Source: Bacteroidota bacterium (lineage in GTDB: Bacteria > Bacteroidota > Bacteroidia > UBA8524). From it: a DNA stretch of 48,033 bases. Position numbers and translations under genes: made by a program. The notes below the pieces were generated by a model. It did no database searches and was not told the origin of the DNA. It worked only from the letters and a program-made list of their open reading frames with translations. Of this stretch, positions 41,247 to 48,033 are shown one piece after another. Each line of letters starts with the position of its first letter. The stretch's first letter is position 1. The stretch is taken from the NCBI GenBank assembly GCA_003531115.1, contig DQHT01000111.1, positions 1 through 48,033 on the forward strand. Direction: 5' to 3'.

Positions 41247-43087
41247 TGGGAAACAAAAGCCGGCAATATTTTTATTATGCGTTATTCGCACTGGTTGGTC
41301 TGGCATTCCTGGCTCAGCTATTTTCCATACAGGTCCTCGACGACAGGTACAAAAGTTTATCCAAGGATAACTTCCTGAAAAAGGTAATTCAATTCCCCCC
41401 TCGTGGTTTGATCTACGACCGTTATGGAAACCTGATGGTATACAATGATGCCACTTACGACCTGATGGTGGTGCCTCGCCAGGTGAAAAATCTGGACACA
41501 CTGGAATTTTGCCGACTCTTAAAAATTACGGTCGATGATTTTAATGAGAAGATGGAAAAGTGTAAGGAAAACCCTTACCGGAGTTCCGTATTCGAAAAGC
41601 AGATCTCAGCCCGGACTTATGCCGGATTTCAGGAGCATCTGTTCGAATTCCAGGGCTTTTTTATGGAAGTGCGTACCGACCGGAGGTACAAAACCAGCAG
41701 TGCCGGCCATGTGTTAGGGAGTATCGGGGAGGTGAATACCAAAATCATTGAAAACTCAAATAACTATTACCGACAAGGAGAATATATTGGTATTTCAGGC
41801 ATTGAAAGGAGCTACGAGGAATTATTGCGGGGAACAAAGGGTGTGAAGAATGTTATTGTCGATGTGCGTAACCGTACCGTAGGACCCTATTTTGAAGGCG
41901 CGTATGATACGCAATCGGTAGCCGGACAAAGTATCTACGTTACCCTGGATGCTGCCCTCCAGGCCTACGGAGAAGCGCTGATGAACGGCAAGATCGGCAG
42001 TGTTGTGGCCATTGAACCCGCTACGGGAGAAATACTGGCTTTGATCTCTACACCGGATTACGACCCGAATTTATTGATTGGAAGGGAGCGGGGAAAAAAT
42101 TTCGGCAAGCTGATGATGGATCCCTTAAAGCCGATGTTCAATCGCCCGTTGAGTGCACCTTATCCACCCGGATCCATCTTTAAGGCCATCTCTTCCCTAA
42201 TCGGTCAACAAGAAGGCGTGTTGACACCTGAAACGCGCTACCATTGTGGAGGAGGGTACCGTGTAGGAAGTCATACGGTAAAGTGCAGCCACGGCCATCC
42301 ATCGCCGCTCGACTTACGCGGTGCTTTGATGCATTCGTGCAATCCCTATTTCTGTTATGTTTTCCGGAGTATTGTTGACCAAAGGAAATTCAGCACGTTT
42401 GAAGAAAGTTATACCAGCTGGCAAAAGCACCTGGAAAGTTTTGGAATTGGCGTAAAACTGGGAATTGACCTCTACGGTGAGGCAAAAGGAATACTTAAAC
42501 CGGCCGATTATTTTAACCGTTTGTATGGAAAGGGCTCCTGGAAGGGCTCGAACATTATCTCCATGGCTATCGGACAGGGAGAGCTCGGGGTTACCCCGCT
42601 TCAGATGGCAAATGTTATGGCCATCATCGCCAATCGGGGTTATTATGTTACACCTCACGTACTGAAATATGTGGATACCATTGGAAAAACAGGGCCTAAA
42701 TTCGAAAAACATTATACAACTGTTGACAGCCGTTTTTTCCCGATCGTAGTGGAAGGAATGGCGGATGTGGTACGGAGCGGAACGGCCAGGGTCGCTCAAA
42801 TCGACTCGATCGAGGTGTGTGGAAAAACGGGAACCTCACAAAACCCGCATGGGAAAGATCACTCGATCTTTTTTGCCTTTGCCCCTAAAGACAATCCGAA
42901 GATCGCTATCGCCGTAGTAGTTGAAAATTCGGGGTTTGGATCGCAATGGGCCGCACCGATCGCCAGTTTAATGATAGAACGCTATCTGTTCCCTGAACGG
43001 GAACAGCGAAGGAAGTATCTCGAAGACCGGATGCTGAATACGAACCTCATCGATACAGTCAAGCAAAATGAACCGCTACCGCACTAA
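41246..43087 (+). CDS. mrdA: Penicillin-binding protein 2 (elongasome transpeptidase)
   Basis: 613 aa. N-terminal TM helix (about 8-30), PBP dimerisation domain (FPPRGLIYDRYGNLM at 50-64), and the transpeptidase domain with S310-x-x-K313 in PPGSIFK, SCN at 364-366 and KTG at 527-529. It cross-links peptidoglycan during side-wall growth, together with RodA. It overlaps mreD by 1 nt and rodA by 20 nt. Confidence 0.96.
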   Translation: MGNKSRQYFYYALFALVGLAFLAQLFSIQVLDDRYKSLSKDNFLKKVIQFPPRGLIYDRYGNLMVYNDATYDLMVVPRQVKNLDTLEFCRLLKITVDDFNEKMEKCKENPYRSSVFEKQISARTYAGFQEHLFEFQGFFMEVRTDRRYKTSSAGHVLGSIGEVNTKIIENSNNYYRQGEYIGISGIERSYEELLRGTKGVKNVIVDVRNRTVGPYFEGAYDTQSVAGQSIYVTLDAALQAYGEALMNGKIGSVVAIEPATGEILALISTPDYDPNLLIGRERGKNFGKLMMDPLKPMFNRPLSAPYPPGSIFKAISSLIGQQEGVLTPETRYHCGGGYRVGSHTVKCSHGHPSPLDLRGALMHSCNPYFCYVFRSIVDQRKFSTFEESYTSWQKHLESFGIGVKLGIDLYGEAKGILKPADYFNRLYGKGSWKGSNIISMAIGQGELGVTPLQMANVMAIIANRGYYVTPHVLKYVDTIGKTGPKFEKHYTTVDSRFFPIVVEGMADVVRSGTARVAQIDSIEVCGKTGTSQNPHGKDHSIFFAFAPKDNPKIAIAVVVENSGFGSQWAAPIASLMIERYLFPEREQRRKYLEDRMLNTNLIDTVKQNEPLPH

Positions 43088-44345
43088 CGAAGCTTTCGAA
43101 ACGGGTGGACTGGATTGGCTGACCATTTTCCAGTACCTCTTTATGGTCCTGTTTGGATGGGTAGCCATTTATTCGGCGGTATATAACCCCGATAATTCAA
43201 GCATTTTTGACCTGTCGCAAAATTATGGCAGACAAATGATGTTTATTGCCATCGGGCTGGTTCTCGGTGCTGCCATTCTCATCGTTGATGCCAAATTTTA
43301 TGGAGCATTCGCCTATGGATTTTATGCCCTGGCTATCTTCCTGTGCATTGCCGTAATTTTTATCGGAGCAGAAACAAAAGGGGCCAAGTCCTGGTTTGCG
43401 CTGGGGGGATTTAAATTTCAACCGGTAGAATTGGCCAAATATGCTACGGCTCTCACATTGGCAAAATACCTGAGTTCCTATGATGTATCGTTTAAAGACT
43501 TTAAGGTAAAGATGATCTCCTTTGGGATCATCCTGTTGCCTATGGCTCTGGTCCTCCTTCAAAATGATACAGGCAGTGCCTTGGTTTTTACTGCTTTTTT
43601 TCTCGTTTTATACCGCGAAGGACTCCCTACCTGGCTGCTGGCCGGAGCTTTTTACCTGGCATTTTTGTTCGTCGTTACCCTGCTGGTGGATGAACCCCTG
43701 AATGTGATCTATGTGCTTGGCGGACTGGCGGCAGTGCTATTGGTGGTCTTCCGAAAGAACAAACAAATGCTTCTGGCCATTCTCGCGGCATTGGTTTTTT
43801 CGATCGTGGTGATCAAGTCGGTCGATTTTTTCTTCAACGAAGTACTCCAGGAGCATCAACGGGCACGAATAAACGTGTTATTTGGCAAAGGCGGTGACGA
43901 TTACAATGTACGGCAGTCGAAGATCGCCATTGGCTCGGGGGGTATTTTCGGACAGGGGTTTTTAAATGGTACCCAGACCCGGTACGATTATGTGCCCGAA
44001 CAGGCTACCGACTTTATTTATTGTACCATAGGGGAGGAATATGGATTTTTTGGATCGGCAGGGGTGGTGCTTATGTTTGTTTTATTGATGATCCGTATCG
44101 TTATCATCGCAGAAAGACAAAAAAACCGCTTCAGCAGGATCTATGCTTACAGTGTCGCATGCATACTGTTTGTACATTTTACCGTCAATATTGGTATGAC
44201 CATAGGACTCATGCCCATCATAGGGATTCCTTTGCCCTTTTTTAGCTATGGAGGTTCTTCCCTGCTCGGGTTTACCATACTGCTTTTTACCCTGTTGAAA
44301 CTCGATGCCAACAGGGTGAACGAAATGCAGAGTTTACACGATTAA
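43068..44345 (+). CDS. rodA: Rod-shape SEDS glycosyltransferase RodA
   Basis: 425 aa, about ten TM helices. SEDS-family blocks: [20 protein letters not shown] (WF...PVELAK), [20 protein letters not shown] with the key Asp, [40 protein letters not shown] and [16 protein letters not shown]. It polymerises glycan strands with PBP2. Compared with RodA of other phyla it has an extended central hydrophobic region, as is common in Bacteroidota. The stop overlaps the convergent pyrG stop by 4 nt. Confidence 0.96.
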   Translation: MNRYRTNEAFETGGLDWLTIFQYLFMVLFGWVAIYSAVYNPDNSSIFDLSQNYGRQMMFIAIGLVLGAAILIVDAKFYGAFAYGFYALAIFLCIAVIFIGAETKGAKSWFALGGFKFQPVELAKYATALTLAKYLSSYDVSFKDFKVKMISFGIILLPMALVLLQNDTGSALVFTAFFLVLYREGLPTWLLAGAFYLAFLFVVTLLVDEPLNVIYVLGGLAAVLLVVFRKNKQMLLAILAALVFSIVVIKSVDFFFNEVLQEHQRARINVLFGKGGDDYNVRQSKIAIGSGGIFGQGFLNGTQTRYDYVPEQATDFIYCTIGEEYGFFGSAGVVLMFVLLMIRIVIIAERQKNRFSRIYAYSVACILFVHFTVNIGMTIGLMPIIGIPLPFFSYGGSSLLGFTILLFTLLKLDANRVNEMQSLHD

Positions 44346-45961
44346 ACTTTTTTCAATGCGTATTCCCCGGCTGCTTTCACAAAACGTACAAAAAGCGGAT
44401 GGGGATTGTCTACGGTACTCTTGTATTCCGGATGGAACTGTACGCCAACAAACCAGGGGTGGGTGCTAATTTCCACGATCTCTACCAGGTTTGAATCAGG
44501 ATTGATCCCCGTACATTGCATGCCGGCTTTTTCAAAGGCTGCCCGGTATTTGTCGTTAAATTCATAACGGTGGCGATGGCGTTCATTAATTTTGGCTTTT
44601 CCATAGGCCAGATAGGCTTTACTGCCTTTGCTGAGCTGGCAGGGATAGGAGCCAAGACGCATGGTGCCTCCCTTTTTGGTGATCTTTTTTTGCTCTTCCA
44701 TCATATCGATCACCGGATTTTTGGTTGCCGGATTCATTTCACTTGATTCAGCATCTTTTAACCCGAGTACATTGCGCGCATACTCAACAACGGCGCATTG
44801 CATGCCCAAGCAGATACCGAAAAAAGGAACAGCGTTTTCACGGGCATATTTGATGGTGGTAATTTTTCCTTCTATGCCCCTTTCGCCAAATCCCGGAGCA
44901 ACAAGGATACCGTCAAGATGACCCAATTTAGCCTTTGCATTGTCATCATTGATCAATTCCGAATGCATGTAGTGCACACGTACCTTGCATTCATTTTCAG
45001 AACCTGCATGGATAAAGGCTTCTGCTATGGATTTATAAGCATCAGGCAATTCAACATATTTTCCGATCAGGCCAATGTTGATCTCTTGTTTCGGGTTTTT
45101 CAGGCGCCAGAGAAAATCTTTCCAGCTATCCAGATCGGGCTCCATTTTCGAAGGCAATTTCAGATGCGCCAGGATAACCTTGTCAAGTTTTTCTTTCTGC
45201 ATCTTCAGTGGAACATCATAGATCGTTTCCACATCGATCGACTCTATAACGGCATTCACCTTCACATTACAGAAAAGGGCGATTTTTTTACGCAGATCAG
45301 CCCCAAGTTCATGTTCGGTACGGCATACTAATACATCCGGCTGTACCCCATATTCCAGCATGGCCTTCACCGAGTGCTGGGTAGGTTTCGTTTTTAATTC
45401 TTTTGCGGCAGCAAGATAAGGAACCAGGGTAAGGTGAATAACGGCGCATTCATGTTCCTCCTTTTCCCAGATAATCTGACGAACTGTTTCGATATAAGGC
45501 AGGGATTCAATGTCGCCAACAGTGCCACCCAGTTCGGTGATAATGATGTCGTATTCGCCGCTGTCGCCCAGTAAACAGATTCGGCGTTTAATTTCATCGG
45601 TTATATGCGGAACCACCTGAACAGTTTTTCCCAGATACTGACCCTGACGTTCTTTTTCAATAACGGTTTGGTAAATTTTGCCGGTGGTTACGTTATTCGC
45701 CTGGGAGGTGGTAATGTTCAAAAACCTTTCGTAGTGACCCAGGTCAAGATCCGTCTCGGCTCCATCGTCAGTAACATAACACTCACCGTGTTCATACGGA
45801 TTCATGGTTCCCGGATCAATATTGATATAGGGGTCGAATTTCTGAATGGTGACTTTATAGCCTCTTGCCTGAAGCAGCTTGGCCAGGGAGGCCGAAATAA
45901 TCCCTTTTCCTAAGGAAGATGTAACCCCTCCCGTAACGAAAATATACTTGGTTTTTGTCAT
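44342..45961 (-). CDS. pyrG: CTP synthase
   Basis: 539 aa. Synthase domain: [20 protein letters not shown] with the P-loop, [32 protein letters not shown], and [14 protein letters not shown]. Glutaminase domain: [18 protein letters not shown] with the nucleophilic Cys, and [10 protein letters not shown] with the His-Glu pair. It converts UTP to CTP with glutamine-derived ammonia. It is the only gene on its transcript in view; a TACCTTTG -7 element lies 26 nt upstream. Confidence 0.97.
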   Translation of the reverse strand: MTKTKYIFVTGGVTSSLGKGIISASLAKLLQARGYKVTIQKFDPYINIDPGTMNPYEHGECYVTDDGAETDLDLGHYERFLNITTSQANNVTTGKIYQTVIEKERQGQYLGKTVQVVPHITDEIKRRICLLGDSGEYDIIITELGGTVGDIESLPYIETVRQIIWEKEEHECAVIHLTLVPYLAAAKELKTKPTQHSVKAMLEYGVQPDVLVCRTEHELGADLRKKIALFCNVKVNAVIESIDVETIYDVPLKMQKEKLDKVILAHLKLPSKMEPDLDSWKDFLWRLKNPKQEINIGLIGKYVELPDAYKSIAEAFIHAGSENECKVRVHYMHSELINDDNAKAKLGHLDGILVAPGFGERGIEGKITTIKYARENAVPFFGICLGMQCAVVEYARNVLGLKDAESSEMNPATKNPVIDMMEEQKKITKKGGTMRLGSYPCQLSKGSKAYLAYGKAKINERHRHRYEFNDKYRAAFEKAGMQCTGINPDSNLVEIVEISTHPWFVGVQFHPEYKSTVDNPHPLFVRFVKAAGEYALKKV

Positions 45962-45986
45962 GATAACCTTGTTCGTGTACGGGATG

Positions 45987-45994
45987 CAAAGGTA
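45987..45994 (-). promoter_or_regulatory. Candidate -7 element TACCTTTG for pyrG
   Basis: Reverse complement of CAAAGGTA; exact TAnnTTTG match 25 nt before the ATG at 45961. No clear -33 TTG. Confidence 0.4.
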
Positions 45995-46047
45995 GAGATA
46001 AAAAGATGCCCTGAATGGGTTGTGAATAAGAATGCAACAAAATTATC

Positions 46048-47280
46048 TCAATCAGCCAGCCGGCTTTTGGTCACATCGAACAGTTTCCACTGAACACCAA
46101 AGTTCATACCCATGGAAAATTGATGCTGACTGAGGGTATAATAATTCCGGTAGGTAGATAGCAGGGCATAGGTGAATTCAGGTCCCGCTGCAAGCGACCA
46201 CCGCGTATTCATACTGTATTCGAGCACTACCTGAGCATGAGAGCCTATGCTCCAGTCACGGAAAAATTCCGGATTGTTTACATAATGATCTACCCGATAG
46301 TCATAGCAACGGGCATTTGTGCGCATCATATAGGCAAGTGATAAACCGAGGCCTGTACTTAAGCTCAGGCGTGGAGTGAGGTGTCTTTTGCTGTAAAGGG
46401 TAACCGGCAATTCAGCGTAGCTGTACTCGTTGGTATAGTATGTAATGTCGCCCGGCGCATTCATTTCAGAAGTTTCATACCCATATTGTTCCGCCAGGGC
46501 ATCGTATACTGAGCTGTTTATTCTTGGAGCCATGCCGACCTGTTCACCGGAACGGGTATAGCCAAGTCCAAATGCAAGCGAAAAACGATCGGAGAAATGG
46601 TAACGCGCCTGAACGCGGGCCGAAAAGCCGGATATACCTTTGTCGAGTTGTTTTTTGGTATCCTCAAGAGGGCGTGCATAGTCGGTGCGGGCAGAAATAT
46701 TACGGTAAGCGTATGCGGGGACAAAATTCGCCTGAATATACCAGGCATCACGGTTTTTGTTACCGGCCGGGCGTTTTCTGAAACGAATAGGAGCAGCTCC
46801 ATTCGCATGCTCAGCTTTATATGCAATGCGCAAACCTTTTGGACGGATATTTTTCAGAAAGATTTTCTCCGCTCCGAATTTAGACTCATCTACTGCGCTA
46901 AAAGCCGTCTCCTCCTGTGCCAGAGTGGACAGACTTCCTCCCTTTTTCGTTAACCCTACACTTTTTGTAGGATTCACATTTGACGCTTGGCTGTTTTCAT
47001 TGGCAAGGGGTAAATCAGCCAGGGGATTGAGGAGTAAAATGCCGGCCTCAGTAGCCTGTGAGTTGGCTGTTCTTCTGTCTTCCTGGATAAAAAGAATTCC
47101 GATAACTGCCAGAATGCTTAGCGTAAGTATACTTATTTTCCAAAAAGTCTGAATGGATCGCGTTTTGGCAATACTTTTTTCCACGCCCTGCCAGGTAGAG
47201 AGGCTGGGTTGCATGGAAAATTCATCGGCTTTTTTAGCCAATTCTTCTTCGAAGGGTCTATGGATGCGAAACCTTGACAT
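46048..47280 (-). CDS. Membrane protein with anti-sigma-like N-terminus and barrel-like C-terminus
   Basis: 410 aa. The first 46 residues are charged and cytoplasmic-like (HRPFEEELAKKADEF, LSTWQGVEKSI), followed by one TM helix (about 47-65, WKISILTLSILAVIGILF), a linker of about 115 residues, and from about residue 185 a series of barrel-like strands (ARVQARYHFSDRFSLAFGLGY, AELPVTLYSKRHL, AQVVLEYSMNTRWSLAAGPEF) ending MGMNFGVQWKLFDV. It overlaps the ECF sigma gene by 23 nt, so it is the natural candidate for the anti-sigma or sensor protein. An inner-membrane anchor and an outer-membrane barrel in one chain is topologically odd; the chain could be cleaved, or the C-terminal part may fold in the periplasm. 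Confidence 0.7.
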   Translation of the reverse strand: MSRFRIHRPFEEELAKKADEFSMQPSLSTWQGVEKSIAKTRSIQTFWKISILTLSILAVIGILFIQEDRRTANSQATEAGILLLNPLADLPLANENSQASNVNPTKSVGLTKKGGSLSTLAQEETAFSAVDESKFGAEKIFLKNIRPKGLRIAYKAEHANGAAPIRFRKRPAGNKNRDAWYIQANFVPAYAYRNISARTDYARPLEDTKKQLDKGISGFSARVQARYHFSDRFSLAFGLGYTRSGEQVGMAPRINSSVYDALAEQYGYETSEMNAPGDITYYTNEYSYAELPVTLYSKRHLTPRLSLSTGLGLSLAYMMRTNARCYDYRVDHYVNNPEFFRDWSIGSHAQVVLEYSMNTRWSLAAGPEFTYALLSTYRNYYTLSQHQFSMGMNFGVQWKLFDVTKSRLAD

Positions 47281-47827
47281 GCTCTGTTATACCAAACGCT
47301 TCGATCTTCTCCAAGCGTTTTGCCAACAGGGCTTTGGCCCGCGTGTATTGAGATCGTGAACTACTTTCATTTATTCCTAACATATCCGCAATCTCCTTAT
47401 GGGAGTACCCTTCAATTGCGTAGAGGTTGAGCACGGTGCGATAGCCATTTGGTAAGCTGCGCACGAGATCAATAACCTCTCTGGTATACATGGACGCAAT
47501 CACGTCGCCGGATGCTGCAGGAGTATATTCTGCAGAGTCAATATCGCATTCGTATTTTAAGTTCTGATATTTTCTTATGATGTTGATGGCAGTGTTTACG
47601 ATTATGCGTCGAAGCCATCCTTCAAAGGAACCCTGAAAGCGAAAGGTATCAAGTTTTTGAAAAACCCGGATAAATCCTTCCTGCAACATGTCTTCAGCCT
47701 CTTCCCTTGATGAAGCATAACGGTAACAAACCCCCAACATTTTAGGGGCGAACAACTCGTATAGCTTCTGCTGAGCTGCTCTGTTCTGCTTGATGCAGGC
47801 TTCTATCAAAGAAATTTCGTCGCGCAT
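47258..47827 (-). CDS. ECF-type RNA polymerase sigma factor
   Basis: 189 aa. Region 2: YRYASSREEAEDMLQEGFIRVFQKL (about 36-60; DML/DDL core) and FEGWLRRIIVNTAINIIRK; region 4: LPNGYRTVLNLYAIEGYSHKEIADMLGINESSSRSQYTRA. It lacks region 3, as group 4 sigma factors do. It would direct RNA polymerase to a stress or envelope regulon, held back by the membrane protein encoded just downstream (23-nt overlap). Two palindromes lie upstream of the start and could be autoregulatory sites. Confidence 0.93.
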   Translation of the reverse strand: MRDEISLIEACIKQNRAAQQKLYELFAPKMLGVCYRYASSREEAEDMLQEGFIRVFQKLDTFRFQGSFEGWLRRIIVNTAINIIRKYQNLKYECDIDSAEYTPAASGDVIASMYTREVIDLVRSLPNGYRTVLNLYAIEGYSHKEIADMLGINESSSRSQYTRAKALLAKRLEKIEAFGITEHVKVSHP

Positions 47828-47860
47828 CGGATGCCGATCTGTGGTTTGTAAACTAGTATT

Positions 47861-47893
47861 AAGACGCCTTTTAGTCTTGAATAGTTGTACAAC
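47861..47893. promoter_or_regulatory. Two small palindromes upstream of the sigma gene
   Basis: AAGAC-N8-GTCTT (47861-47878) and GTTGTACAAC (47884-47893, perfect 10-bp palindrome) lie 34 to 66 nt upstream of the sigma start. They could be operator sites. Nothing but symmetry supports this. Confidence 0.3.
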
Positions 47894-47923
47894 GTTTAAA
47901 AATAAAAAAGGGTTGGAACTGCT

Positions 47924-48033
47924 TTAGTTTATCGACGAATGGAAAGTGTAAGTGGCAGAATAAGAAATGTCTATCCGTCCTTCCTTTAGTGACTGGTAGT
48001 TACGCCCGCCAAACTCATCCTTTGTTTCGAGGG
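47924..48033 (-). CDS. 3' end of an unidentified gene at the right edge
   Basis: On the minus strand one frame is open from the window edge for 35 codons to a TAA at 47926-47924. The residues (LETKDEFGGRNYQSLKEG, then RIDISYSATYTFHSSIN) look like the beta-rich end of a real protein rather than random sequence. The other two frames have early stops. Too short to name. Confidence 0.4.
   Translation of the reverse strand, partial: LETKDEFGGRNYQSLKEGRIDISYSATYTFHSSIN

Noticed and set aside
44798..45331. 177-residue plus-strand frame inside pyrG
   Set aside because: Antisense shadow of a highly conserved gene; Phe- and Ile-rich with no family resemblance.

Overview
The window looks like chromosomal DNA of a member of the phylum Bacteroidota. 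Evidence: a porP-gldK-gldL-gldM-gldN gene set for the type IX secretion system (T9SS) and gliding motor, a cargo protein with a T9SS C-terminal sorting tail, several phylum-restricted families (DUF4271, DUF2480, IPExxxVDY, TIGR02757), and promoters of the TTTG-N19-TAnnTTTG type, including one perfect match in front of a tRNA gene. A Saprospiria- or Chitinophagia-like lineage is possible, but the sequence alone does not settle it.

Layout. 0-1.4 kb: 5' end of a tRNA gene (minus) and a DUF4143 ATPase whose start codon lies in a long palindrome. 1.4-3.7 kb: a translationally coupled four-gene operon (DoxX-like, DUF2071, membrane-anchored methyltransferase, small membrane protein). 3.7-7.3 kb: an AT-rich islet with two inverted paralogous lipoproteins, a small exported protein and an outer-membrane barrel. 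7.3-10.4 kb: a repeat-rich spacer, then a trans-sulfuration enzyme, a PrsW protease and a TIGR02757 protein in overlapping order. 10.4-12.6 kb: hldD and a T9SS cargo protein. 12.7-18.2 kb: fabD, then hscA with two envelope genes behind it, and a divergent NifU-like protein. 18.2-19.4 kb: an IS200-like (REP-associated) transposase surrounded by at least five REP-like hairpin elements. 19.4-22.3 kb: hemW, DUF4271 and hemD. 22.3-30.7 kb: the T9SS locus, with gldM and gldN present twice in tandem and separated by an intrinsic terminator. 30.7-34.8 kb: ftcD, DUF2480, pyk, IPExxxVDY. 34.9-38.7 kb: acpP-fabF-rnc-purH. 38.8-44.3 kb: the rod-shape cluster mreB-mreC-mreD-mrdA-rodA. 44.3-48.0 kb: pyrG, a membrane/barrel protein that may be the anti-sigma partner of the ECF sigma factor just upstream, and the 3' end of an unknown gene.

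Most of the window is core housekeeping: fatty-acid synthesis (fabD, acpP, fabF), haem (hemD, hemW), Fe-S assembly (hscA, nfu), nucleotides (purH, pyrG), wall elongation and protein export. The most interesting parts are the transposase with its REP family, the duplicated gldMN pair, the palindrome over the start of the DUF4143 ATPase, a set of four-copy heptamer arrays in front of several genes, and the sigma/membrane-barrel pair. All family names come from recognising motifs by eye; no database search was run.
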